Of a stretch of DNA of 64,000 nt, positions 20,990-31,782 are shown one piece after another (position 1 is the stretch's first letter; every line of letters starts with the position of its first letter). The notes under the pieces are model-generated. The model worked only from the letters and a program-made list of their open reading frames with translations. It was not told the DNA's origin and ran no database searches. The stretch is taken from NCBI GenBank assembly GCA_963691705.1, contig OY829544.1, positions 875,501-939,500 on the forward strand. Reading direction: 5' to 3'. A program made the position numbers and the translations under genes. Source of the stretch: Viola odorata (taxonomy: Eukaryota; Streptophyta; Magnoliopsida; Malpighiales; Violaceae).

Positions 20990-23042
20990 TTTTTTTCTTT
21001 TGGTTTTCTTGACAAAATGCTGAGTTGTTCTGCAGCAAAACCCCACTGTATATAAAAAGAAGAACCAGAAGGGCTGTTCTGAGTGATATAAGGTTATGAA
21101 CCGTACACTTAACACAATTGTCAAAAAAAAGAAGTTAATGTGTGATGCTAGTTTTAATTTCCTCAACTGCCAAAATTTATTGGGTGTTTGAAAATTACTA
21201 TTTTTTTCTTCCTGATCATAGCCAAATTTACTGTCACAGACCTTACATTTAAGACTTGTCATGAAAATCAGATCCCTGTTCCTGTTTCGTGCTTACCATG
21301 CTGTTGGGTGTGATATTAGAATTTTTCTTTTTGCATTTTTAACGTTAGTATATTAGATCAATATTAATTATGTTCATACTGATGTCACGTCAATACATAG
21401 GCATTGAAATTAGGAACTCTTCCTTAAACACTATGTAATAGAATGTTCTCACTTTTTATGATACTGTAGGTCATCCAAATTGACCCATGGTGGTGGCACA
21501 AAAGGATGAAACGAAGTAAATTTATTTGTGTTCTTATATCAAAGCTAAGCTAGGAATTGGGCCAGCAAATGGTAGGTTTCAATCTCATTTACTTGTTGCA
21601 CATTCTTCTTCTGATGTACAACTATACACCAATGTGTTGTCACCAAGGCAATCCTAGATCCAAATTGTACCAATTTTCAATTATAACAAGAGGAAATTTG
21701 CTCAAGAAAAATAGAATTTAGGGTTTCCACTGATTTAAATTGATCTTAATTTATCATGATTTTTAACTGAATTTTGTAAGTGAGCAATTAGTAAGTATGA
21801 TGACCCATATCACTCTTTGTTGCCATAAAAAAAGAAAAAGTACAAGGATTGTGAATTTATGGGTCTGCACTGTATCTGAACTTCCATCTAACAAAATGGA
21901 GGTTGGATTGGTGAAAGTTGGGACTGGGACGGTACCAATTTTGCAACTTAAATCTGATCGACCATTGCTGAGAATATCGGACAATGACATGTTACAATGC
22001 TATATTGGTCAACAGAAATTTACTCCATCATGACCCATTCCTTCTAAAAACAAAAAAGTACTTCTAAATTAGCAAAACAAAAGGCGGGAAAAAAGGAAAA
22101 CGGCGAAAGAAATTAAACTTTTTGAGACAAGGCCATACCGATTCAGTGGTGCTTGGCGGTGGACAGGTTGTTGGTTAGCCGTTGGGGTAATTAGGAGTGG
22201 CTGCATTGATGAGTAGTGTGGGCCGATATGGGCCGCAATGTGTCATGGGCTCGGAAACCACCAATTCCTTCTCTTCTTAATTCAGTAATTTTTTAAAAAA
22301 ATTAAATTAAATTCCTCAAATAGAGCTGCAAATAAAGCAATTCCTTCGCCTAATTGGCTTAAGATTTTTAGTAAGCCAAAAGAAAAAAGGATTACTGTTA
22401 GACGGCAATAAGTTGTGGTTAGCTATGAGGTTTATTTCATTTTCAGACAACCAAATCAAAATTAACAACATTGACTTCTCTACTGTTGTCAGAAATGGGT
22501 GTGAAAGTGAAACTATTCCCAAGCTTTGGATAAGTCCGTACGCTGTTAACTACCTCAGAAGAGGCATCCTTAAGAGTGAAACTAAAGCCATCCCCATTCA
22601 ATTAGTGTCAAGGAAAACCAATGACAGGAAGGCCACCCCTCCTCCGCTCCTACTCATTCGGAGGAGGCATTATTAGATCATTCCAGTGCCTCTCACTATC
22701 ATATTTTATTATGAATCTATACAACTAGAACCATCAAAAAATATTTCAACCGAAAAGGAAAGTACAATTTCATCACAGAAGTCTGAAGTTCAAGACGATA
22801 TAGAACAACGATGGCCAAAACCATAGTCAGTTTACTTAAAATCCTACCAAAATTGTCTCATCATTCCACATTCCACACCCATGTTCAACAGTCATATAAA
22901 TTTAATAACAGTTTCGGCAAAACTCGTACAAATAAAAAAAAAAAGAAGGGAGAGAACAAAAGACCTTGTGGACTACCAATGAATTCAATGACCTCAACTC
23001 TCTCTCTCTCAATTCTCAAGACCTTAGTTGTAAAACTTGAAT
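20990..23042. other. Intergenic region between eIF4B and the Ole e 1 gene
   Basis: The first part is the minus-strand promoter and leader of the Ole e 1 gene. Short ORFs near 21763-22033 and 22413-22676 show no family I recognise. The stretch next to 23042 should be the 3' UTR of eIF4B. Confidence 0.4.
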
Positions 23043-25066
23043 TCAATTCTCTTCTGCAACTCCAGTCTCGTCAGCAACTGCAGTCTCTGCGGCATCCCCA
23101 TTCTCGGTTTTATTATCAGCACTGCATGCAAAGAGGCATTCATTTGATGAAGTACACGGCATATCAGCTAAAAATAATCATCAATCAAGAGAAATGCAGA
23201 CAGATACAGGTTAAGTTTCCCATCCCACCCTAACCCGAAAATATTCAACTTAGAATGCTCTTGGTAAAGACCATCTTGATTAAGGACTATCTGCCCCTAC
23301 ATAGCAAAGGTGATCAACCAAACTACCAACAGAAACTGCATATAGCATAGGCACTACAAAAAGAACATTTCCCTAGTAAGACTTGCTATATGAAATGATA
23401 ATGCAACGTTATACATAAACACAATCCAGCACAACTAGAAGGTCCAATGTTAGAACCAACAAAATCATGCGACCAAACAAAAGTACAACCAAAGTTTTAG
23501 GTGAAAAATGATCATAAGCTATAGCAAAATTCATGAGCTTCATTCCAACGAAGATATCAATTTGGATTCATCCAACGAGGATATCAATTCGGATTCATGT
23601 GCCATACTTGTTTTGAGACAGCAATCATGTACCGATTTGTAAAGGAAAAAAATGACTCTTTAAGACATTAAGTAAGCACTAACATGTCACCTGTGATGCT
23701 CAAAAGAGTCCAAAGATACTATGCTCAGATAAACCAATCTCAAACAATAGCAAATTTAACCAAGACAAGATAAACAATTAGATACAGCCAAATTCATAAG
23801 AACAAACCTCTGTGGACGAGAGCCAGAATCCAAACTATCAGACTTCCTCCAAGCCCTCCCAACACGGCCATTTCCAAAGCTGCCCCTGCGCCCAGGCGAG
23901 GACCCATCCCCTTTCTCCAGCTCCTTACTAATCTTCATTGACTCCAATTTCTCGTCAATCTCCTTATAATCCTTCCCTTGCTCTGCCAACACCTCCTCTC
24001 TTGGCCTTGCTTCTCCAAACGGATTCGACCCTTTAGGCTTGGCTGCAACCACATTTTCATAACTCACAGGCAGAGACTCCAATTTCTCATCAATCTCCTT
24101 ATAATCCTTCCCTTGCTCCGCTAACACCTTCTCTCTTGGCCTCGCTTCCCCGAATGGATTCGATCCTTTAGGCTTGGTTACAGCCTCATTACCATTATCC
24201 ACAGGCAGACTTCTTGGTTGTAGCACCAGCTTTGGCCTTGAGCTCGCACCCACAACCCCAGCCCCATTACTCTCTTCTCTTCTCTTCCCCCAATTATCTG
24301 AATCGGCAGCACCAAAATTACTTGGGGTGTGTTTCTCTCGCGATAATGAATCAAAACTCCCTCTCTTTTCAAATCCACCACTGCTGGCACCATATCTCCG
24401 CGGCGGCGGCTCCCTTGCTGGTGGCTTGTTAGCCACCCAACTGTCTGATTCATCTGCCTTTGACTGTGAGTCAAAAAAAGAACCCCTATCCCTCTCTCTT
24501 CTCGACTCAAATCCACTCCCCATCTCTCTTCTCGACTCAAATCCGCCCCCCGTCGTTGATTTCTTCCCTTTGGACCAATCATCAATCTCATCCGCACGGG
24601 AAGGTGGCAGGGGTTCTCTGCTCCCAAACTCCCTATCAGAAACCCTAGAATTACCGTCCTTATTACCCCATCGCGAATTAGACGAATCGTCGCCGCCGTT
24701 GCGGTAACTGCTGAGACCGTAGGATTTGAAGCCGCCGCCAAGGCGGGAGCGTTCGAGTTCTTCGGCGCTGCGTTCGCGGGGACCAGTTGGGAGATTGATG
24801 AGGTCTTCATGGGTGAGGCCCTGTGGTTGCTGGCTCGGCGGCTTGTAGGAGGAGAACTCGGCTAAGGAGAGGGTTTGGTTCTTCTTCTTCTTGGGTTGTC
24901 TGGTGGCGGCGGCGGCGGACAAGGAAGGGAAATCAGCGGCGGGTGCGAAAGCAGAGACGTTTTGCTGGGAATTCTCTTCTTGTTGTTGGAGTTCCTCTTC
25001 GTGCTCCTCGGCGTCTAGAGCCCACGCGCCGGGCTTACTCCAAGGAGAGGATACAGTAGCAGCCAT
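23043..25066 (-). CDS. EIF4B: Eukaryotic translation initiation factor 4B
   Basis: Two exons (25066-23808 and 23121-23043) give 445 residues. Plant eIF4B stimulates eIF4A helicase activity and mRNA recruitment in the cytoplasm. The N-terminus MAATVSSPWSKPGAWALDAEE, the DFPSLSAAAA segment and LTHEDLINLPTGPRER are characteristic. A Ser/Arg/Gly-rich middle follows, then a tandem pair of near-identical repeats (KPKGSNPFGEARPRE ... EQGKDYKEIDEKLES) and an Arg-rich GRRGSFGNGRVGRAWRKSD box. The 3' exon, only 79 nt, encodes an acidic tail starting ADNKTENGDAAET; AG/T across the junction gives serine. The intron is about 690 bp. Confidence 0.95.
23545..23598. repeat. 27-bp tandem duplication in the eIF4B intron
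   Basis: Two 27-bp units begin CCAACGA and end GGATTCAT, differing at two positions. They lie in the intron and have no visible effect. Confidence 0.85.
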
Positions 25067-25480
25067 GGCTTTGTTGTTGTCGACTCTTCTCTGCGTTGAT
25101 TTTTGTTTTCCCTTTTTTTGCTGGAGAGTTGTTGCGTTACTTGGCAGCGAAGAGGAATGGTGCGATGTTTTTAAAGGGTAGGGATATTGATTAAATCGGA
25201 CGGTGGAGAATGCACGTGAAAGATTCTTGAGATAAATTGACGGTGCTAAGTTGGGTTTTATTTTTCTTTTATATAATTTGAGTTTACTTTTTTTTTTTGA
25301 AAAGGAAATTTGAGTTTACACTACAGAATAAATAGAGAAAACTAATATTAATAAAAAGAACCCATTTTTTGTGTGGAAAAAGTCATTTTAACACCAGATT
25401 TTTCTTCTCACTTTTAATTTAGTACTCAAATTTTAGATCGTTTCAAATTTGTACCATACTTTTTCTACCTTACTCAGGTT
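25067..25480. other. Upstream region of eIF4B
   Basis: A CACGTG motif occurs at 25213-25218, about 150 bases before the eIF4B start codon. The remainder is AT-rich with poly-T tracts. Confidence 0.4.
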
Positions 25481-26267
25481 GTTTTTCAACTTTTCCTTCG
25501 TTACTCACTTTAACCCAACCCCTCCCCCCCCCCAATTTGCCGATTAACTTTGATTAATACCGTTAGTCAACATTATTTTTAATCTCATTTTTCTAAAAGT
25601 AGTTATTCTAGTCCTTCAATTTATTATTTCACTCAAAATATTTATACAAATATACTCCTTTAACATTTTTTGTCTAAAATTTAAAAATAATTAAAATTAA
25701 AAAATTAAAAATTAGAAAAATATTTTTTAAAAAACTCTAGGAAAATTTAAAGTTTCAAAAAAATAGTCTAAAATTATTTAAATTTCAAAAAATTCAAGAA
25801 AGTAATTTAAAAAAGTGATAATGTTTTCAAGAATTATAATAAGTTAAATAAAAATAGGAGGATATTAAAAAACCTTTTTATTTTCCTTCTTTCCTCCTTA
25901 CTTCATCTGTTCCTCATTAATTTTTGTGTTTTTTATGATTGAAATGACGTATCTTGGTCATCGTTGTTATCGTTTGAAGTTGCTTCTTCAATTCTTGCAT
26001 AAGGATATTAAATTTTGGGTAGAATTAGGAGAAACTATATATTTAGAAGGCTAAAAGCTTGAATTTTAATAAGTGGTCATGGTCAGGTAAAATTATTTTG
26101 ATGAGAGAAATCAAAATCAGTGCAGATTTGACGATAATGACGGGTTAATTTCAATTTGTTGCACGGGAGGGTAGGGGAGGGGATATGGTTAAAACGTGGA
26201 GGGTTTTAGAATGTTTTATAAATTCAATTTTGAAAGTCTTAAAATTATTTCCTTGAATTTTCCAATA
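25481..26267. mobile_element. Truncated copy of a dispersed AT-rich repeat element
   Basis: This segment is closely repeated in direct orientation at 31783-32433. The shared block includes GATTGAAATGACGTATCTTG and TGTTGCACGGGAGGGTAGGG. This copy has two extra insert blocks (a C-rich run near 25521 and an A-rich stretch near 25680) and ends abruptly, without the inverted end that the second copy has. Confidence 0.7.
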
Positions 26268-27015
26268 GATTAATGATGAATAGATAATCGTGATTTTATA
26301 TATGTAAAATTTTAAAATAGTGCACAATATTTAACTTTATTTAATAAAATGTTAATTATTTGTTTAAAGAAATAGATTGATTTAAATAATCTATATATAC
26401 TAAAAAATATTAATTTTACTGCTTGAAACAAATTGTGTCCTTTATAGTTAAAATGTTAAAATTACAGCTTTTAGAAAATTATAGTTAAATTATTTGTTTA
26501 GAAAAAAAAATTGAATTAAATAATGTAAATAATTAGCACTAATGACTGATTCTTTTTATATTCATTTTACACTCAAACCATATTTTCTAAAAGCAGTGTT
26601 TACCAAACATCAAAAACAACTTCTCGTTTCCTACAACACTTTTAAGAAATGTTTACCAAACAGCACACTGCTTTGCGCAAAAGTATTTTTCCCATGGTAT
26701 TTTTACCCACAACACTTTTCAGACCAAAACCGAAACGCCAAACAGGCCCTAAATCCTAATAGAACGGTCCTATTATATATATATATCCCCATTAAAGAAT
26801 ATTATAAAAAGCTGAAATATAAATAAAAAATAACATTAAGAAAATGCAAAGCAATTACTTATTAATTTATTGATTTATTTATTGCATATTCTAATTCTTA
26901 TTTTATGGGTGAATAACACAACAACCAGGAAAACAAGGGCAGGGACAGCCCCGGGTTTGCCCAGTTAGGCTTCTTGATCAGCCAGGCCCAAACTCTGATA
27001 ATTGGCTTCGGCTCC
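26268..27015. other. AT-rich intergenic DNA with a possible hAT-type MITE end
   Basis: The segment 26560-26757 contains AAACCATATTTTCTAAAAGC and ends CCAAACAGGCCCTAAAT, reminiscent of hAT MITE termini, but no second end was located. No gene is visible. Confidence 0.3.
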
Positions 27016-27124
27016 CATTGTTGTGCACATGATCCCGGTGCTATAAGCACCACCAGCTGGGCTACTACACGACTTATGAAAGGAAGGTGGTGTTATAGCA
27101 CTGGTGATCATGTGCACAACGATG
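27016..27124. repeat. Long stem-loop resembling a miRNA precursor
   Basis: Arms 27016-27054 and 27086-27124 pair over about 35 of 39 positions. The core is GTTGTGCACATGATC paired without mismatch and GTGCTATAA paired further in, separated by a small 3/4-nt internal loop. The terminal loop is 31 nt. No known miRNA is recognised; it could also be a small inverted duplication. Confidence 0.7.
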
Positions 27125-27137
27125 CTATCAACCATTG

Positions 27138-27222
27138 GCCTGACTGATGCTACTACAAGACTTATGTATATTTTCTTCTTTGCCTGACTGATGCTACTAC
27201 AAGACTTAAGTATTTTCTTCTT
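27138..27222. repeat. 44-bp tandem duplication beside the stem-loop
   Basis: Two units starting GCCTGACTGATGCTACTACA follow each other with a 44-bp period. A third diverged copy (GCTACTACACGACTTATGA) forms the loop of the adjacent hairpin. Confidence 0.8.
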
Positions 27223-27224
27223 TT

Positions 27225-28117
27225 CTTCTTTTTTGTTTTCTGTAATGGGAGGAAGATGATTATGAAATTTGGTGAATTTCAATTGGTGCATGCCAGATTT
27301 TTTTACAATATCTATACTCTTTTCATGATTCCGTCATCTTGAAAATGGTAGGTTTAGGTCTTCTCTGCTACATGAAATGATGCCATGACGGTCACCTTTT
27401 ATTTTATTATCTTCTCGCACTATATAATAGCCTACTAAAATGTGCAGTAGGGGTCATGCTGTTTTGGACTTCTCATGCATTAAACTATACGATAATTACA
27501 AGAGATTGAAGATAACTAGTCCTATTTCCTTCTTGATTACGAAGCAAACAAACAAAAATTATCAATCATCCTACAACTATCAAGGATAGCACGTGATTCA
27601 GAACCGGAAAGTTGCGAACAAGAGAAACAAAGATATGTAGGAGATGACAGTAGTCTGTAGGAATCTACTGTGCAAAAACACATCATCAAGAACTGATCCT
27701 TTCTTTCAACTTTTCAAGCATCAAAAGCCTTAGTGTTCTTCAGAAATTTTGATAGGCAAATTGAAAATAATCAAAAACATAAAAGCAGCAGTTAAGAAAC
27801 ACATGTAGGGCGCACATATCATATGTAATTCTTACTTGAAACTGAAAAAATTGGTTAACAACAATGAAATAGTTCAGATGCTAAGGAACAGTCAGGTGTT
27901 TACCGGTAGATCAGAATTTGTTATGTAAATTCCTATAATCCTTGCATATGTATACATTTAGCCCCAGAAATTGTGGATCACGGAGTACTAAACTTCACTA
28001 TGGGCTGTCAGCCTAACTCAAAGATTGGCTCGACCGACCGATGGTCAAGTAACTTATTAAGTTGTTTGTAATTAATAAAATACCAGTATAGCTTTGAGTT
28101 TGAAAACGCTCCTATAA
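27225..28117. other. Intergenic DNA downstream of LTO1
   Basis: No gene is recognised. The part nearest 28117 is probably the LTO1 3' UTR. Confidence 0.4.
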
Positions 28118-28549
28118 TCAAAACTCAATCTCCTTTGGCTTAGAATAACCATCATACTCTAACTTCACACCCAAACCTGCTCTTATAACCCGGAACTTGA
28201 GCCTCAACGCATCCGTTATCTCCTGGACCCGCTCATCTTCAGGCTTTAAAACCGGGTATTTCTCAACCAACTCCTCCAACTGTTTGATGGACTTCTGAGC
28301 CCTATTCGAGAACTGGGTCGGGTCAAGTTGAATAACCGAGTTCCACACATCAATACAACCTTTATAAAATCCCAATTCCTCGCCAATTTCAAAACCTGCT
28401 TTCCATCCCACTTGCTTCCTCTCGTCCTTGCCAGAGATTAGGCCTTCTTTGTAGCCTTCGTTGTAGCCTTCGTTGTAATAGGTATCATCTACATTCACGG
28501 TGGATTCGAATATGTCTTCACTTGAGCCGGATTGAGATTGAGATTCCAT
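28118..28549 (-). CDS. LTO1: LTO1/ORAOV1 homologue (Yae1 N-terminal domain protein)
   Basis: The 143-residue protein has the Yae1-type deca-GX3 repeat YNEGYNEGYKEGLISGKDER, then KAGFEIGEELGFYKGC and an alpha-helical C-terminus. In yeast and human the LTO1-YAE1 pair is an adaptor that directs cytosolic Fe-S cluster assembly to the ribosome-recycling ATPase ABCE1/Rli1. The reading frame is open upstream to 28627, but homologues begin near MESQSQSGSSED, so I chose 28549. A CAG acceptor just upstream (28628-28630) and an exon-like piece at about 28720-28757 bounded by CAG and GTAGAT suggest a spliced 5' leader. Confidence 0.9.
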   Translation of the reverse strand: MESQSQSGSSEDIFESTVNVDDTYYNEGYNEGYKEGLISGKDERKQVGWKAGFEIGEELGFYKGCIDVWNSVIQLDPTQFSNRAQKSIKQLEELVEKYPVLKPEDERVQEITDALRLKFRVIRAGLGVKLEYDGYSKPKEIEF

Positions 28550-29837
28550 TGAAGAAGTGATTAGGTTTTGAAGAACCTCTGCTACCAGCGAAGGATGGAA
28601 GGGTAGAATGACGGAGCCAGCCTTCATGCTGGGGGGCGAGATTAAAAAAAAATTGATTTGTCAAATTCGATATAAAACTATAACACACCAAAACCAACGT
28701 ATGATTTATACACTCATCTACCTGGAGATATAACTGATAAAGGAAGAAGCGGAAAATCTGCAATCATGCAAGACAAATCAATCCATAAATTGCAAAATTA
28801 CAAGGGAAAACAAAAGAAATTAAGTACTAAAGAGTTATCTAAAATGGTAAGCGGAAAATTTAAAATGTTTATAACAAATATATGCATTTTAAAAATTAAA
28901 TATCCGCCTACCCGGAGATATAACTGAGAGATATAACTGATAAAGGAAGAAGCTCAATTTTCCTTAGTAGATGCTCCTGCGTCAAAACAAACACTTAATA
29001 TGGAGGTATTCTCCTCGAAACTACAAATTTGCCGCTGCCATTTTAATTTGTGCTCAGACACTGCAATTTGATATAATCACTACATGGGTAGTGCTACATC
29101 AAACATTCAAACTTATGTTAGTATAGGATCTTATTTAGTCAAAGCTCAAATGGGTGGGCATTATGAGTCTGAAAAACAAGGTCATTTACCACCCAAAATC
29201 ACAAGTCAAAACTCTCACTCAGAAACTGGCTGCTCAAAACATGAACCAAGATACACATAGAAAGAAGTGTGATTTGCATTAATCTATCTAGGAAAACATA
29301 CAGAACAGACAAGAAGCTCATTCTGAGAATTAGACAACTATCCCAAGCAAAAATCATAGAGTTTTTACAATTGAAAAAAGAAATATTAATACGAAATTGA
29401 CCATCTCCGTTACATATAGCACGTGGGGTCACAACCTCAACCCAGTTAACGAAAACAAGGAATATGAAATTAAGCTTTGTGAAACTGAGTCTGTGAAACA
29501 TGGGGAAAATAATTAACTGCCATTTAATTGAGTAAAGACCTCACATAGCCATACAGAATGGGCATGAAAGACAGATTGAGCGCGGAAAACAGCCACAGCA
29601 TCAAAGCTTCCAAATTAGGGATGGAATACCAATTCAAGAGCTTCAAATTTGAATCAATCATTAACTGTCCTGTAAAGTAAGCCTCCAAAGCATACGAAAT
29701 AGAAGTGAAACAGGAAACTGAATACCAGACTATCAATTCCAATTACAAATAACCCTAACCCAGGTCAGGATTACAGATAAACACACCCAAACAGACACAA
29801 ATCAGAATTGAACAAGATGATGACAAGTGTATAGTAC
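28550..29837. other. Region upstream of LTO1, with a duplicated leader-like motif
   Basis: The motif GGAGATATAACTGATAAAGG occurs near 28724 and again near 28928. The first copy lies in a possible 5' UTR exon of LTO1. No other coding region is recognised. Confidence 0.45.
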
Positions 29838-29940
29838 CAGATTTCATATCTGCGCGCACCACCCTTCCGTACTTGTCGAACAGCCGCTCCAAGTCAGACT
29901 GGCGAGTCTCGAACTCAAAGTTCCCAACGAAAATTTGGAT
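29838..29940 (-). pseudogene. Orphan first exon of an RS-type (RS31/RS40-like) SR splicing factor
   Basis: The minus strand encodes [20 protein letters not shown] followed by [13 protein letters not shown] and then a GT donor. This is the RNP2 strand and first helix of the N-terminal RRM of plant RS-subfamily SR proteins. The expected ATG is absent: an ATC codon stands at the position of the initiator. No following RRM exon (FAFVYFED type) was found in the next kilobase. It lies upstream of and parallel to LTO1. Confidence 0.75.
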
Positions 29941-30795
29941 GCTTTTTTGAGTGAAATTGAAGGTTGGGTTTTGTTTAGAGAAGGATTAGAAGTTAAAGTT
30001 TTAATTTTGGGAGGATTTGGAGGTGATTAGGGTGGTTTAGGGATTTGAAAGGAATCAAGGAATCGGGAGAGAGAGAGCGAGCGGCGGGACGGAGCGAGAG
30101 GAGAAGAAAGAACGAAAGATGTCAGTGGGCCGGTGCCCCAAGAAAAAAAACCTTATAGTATATTATTGGTAGGTATAACGGTTCTTTCCCAAATTCCTTC
30201 CGAAACCGAATTTCGAAATTTCAAACTTTTATTTCGGAATAAACAAAATTTTGGTTTTGGAATATCAGAAAGGGAGAGGGAGAGAGGAGAGCCAATAATT
30301 TTTCTTTTATTTTTACCACTACTATACTAATGATATATATTAAAAAAAATTAAAAAGTGGTGGCTATAATTTTGAATAACTACGATGATAGGTGTTTGAG
30401 GTTCAAGGTTAGGTTGGAAAATCAGCTTTTCCCAACACAGCTTTTTAAAAGCTGGTTTGGGTTTCTTTGTATTTTGCCCTCTATTTGTCACTGGTAAAAA
30501 AGAGATCAGTGGCCAGAAGTGCGTCTGGGTTAACACAGGAAGCGCTGCCCTTCGTTATTTTTGGACAAAAATATCTCCTGGTTTCCTTTTTAATTACAAA
30601 TAAACCAAGTATAAATTTAAAAAAAAACGCAGATTCTTTCCTCTCCTCTCTCGTTTGTTTTCGTCTTCCTCTTTCTTTCTAAAATTAACATAGAAATCCT
30701 AAAAGAAGAGCTACCGCATCCGCCTCTCCCCCTCACTCTTTCTCGTTGTTTTGGGTTACTGAATAATCAAGTTGTTGTGTTGCTGGGCGTTGAGA
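29941..30795. other. Promoter-like intergenic DNA between divergent gene remnants
   Basis: The stretch 30000-30120 has a CT-rich transcript-leader look on the minus strand, fitting the RS-factor remnant. The stretch 30620-30790 looks like a leader for the PRA1 pseudogene on the plus strand. No coding gene is seen between. Confidence 0.4.
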
Positions 30796-31094
30796 ATGGT
30801 GTTCTCAACAAACCCATTATCTCTAACCGTACCCGACCCGACCCGACCTTCGACTCATGGCTCCGTGACTCCGGCTACCTCAAAATCCTCGACCGCCACC
30901 ACTCCTCTTTCGCCTCTTCCTCCTCTACCTCCTCCAAAGCTTCCTCCGCCTCCCGCACCTCCCCCTCTGCCGCAATAGCCACCGGTTTCTTCCTCCCTCT
31001 ATTCTCCCATATCCTCACCCTCCTCTCCCTCTTCACCATCAACCCCTTCTCTAAGCTCACTACCGAAGACTTCTCCAGCCCAACCCCTTCTCTT
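30796..31094 (+). pseudogene. PRA1 family protein H pseudogene, frameshifted and truncated
   Basis: The N-terminus MVFSTNPLSLTVPDP is that of plant PRA1.H (prenylated Rab acceptor family). A tandem run of CGACC units (about 30833-30848) shifts the frame; the expected continuation FDSWLRDSGYLKILDRH is in the next frame. It goes on through a Ser-rich spacer to LTLLSLFTINPFSKLTTEDF and breaks off at TPS, where the transmembrane PRA1 domain should follow. Neither half could make a functional membrane protein. Confidence 0.82.
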
Positions 31095-31782
31095 ATCTTC
31101 ATATATACAGGAGATATATGAAGATTATTAGTTTAATTAAAAAAAAAAAAAAAATTTAACATCTGTTAAGTTCATACTAAGTCGATGTGTATTGTTGACC
31201 ATATCTCACGTAAAGAAAATTCTCTTATTTTTCTAATTCATAAAAGTAACCAAGGAAAATATATACATTCTTGAAATTGAAATCTTCTATATCAAGCGCT
31301 GGTTTTGTCTATGTATTTGAAAATATTTATTTGTTTTATTATTTTTCTTAATTGATGGTTTTCATTAGTTAATGTCATGATATAAATCATCATTCACTAA
31401 CTTATGCACGATTTCGAGCAAGTAACTTTTATTGCATCGGCAATTGAAAAGGTGTAATAATATTTTTATCACCTCAATTCATTTTTGGTTGGATTTGACC
31501 CTTTTATTCACATTTTTATATTAATTTGGTACATTTAGATAATATCGTGCACAGTCAAACATTAAGTCTAGTGACATGACATTGTTTAGTTGACATGACA
31601 ATCTATATCGAATGGTACGTCAATTTTTTTATTAAAAAAAATAGATTTTTAACTTATTTACCCGACCCATTAAAAGATGAAATGAGTTATTGAATCGGTA
31701 AATGAGTTTAAAAATCATTCTTTTATATAAAATGTGATGTGATATCTAACATGGATTGCCATGTCAGCTAAATGATATTAAA
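31095..31782. other. AT-rich intergenic DNA with a poly-A tract
   Basis: About 15 consecutive A begin near 31140, shortly after the PRA1 truncation point. This could be a retroposed end. No gene is recognised. Confidence 0.35.

Noticed and set aside
22413..22676. 87-codon plus-strand ORF
   Set aside because: No recognisable domain, no neighbouring exon and no leader; could be chance in AT-rich DNA.
23756..23807. Extension of the eIF4B first exon to its in-frame stop
   Set aside because: A GT donor at 23807 and an acceptor at 23122 join AG/T in frame to an acidic tail typical of eIF4B, so the extension is intronic.
26965..27291. Minus-strand ORF of 108 codons over the hairpin
   Set aside because: It runs through an inverted repeat and tandem duplication and matches no family known to me.
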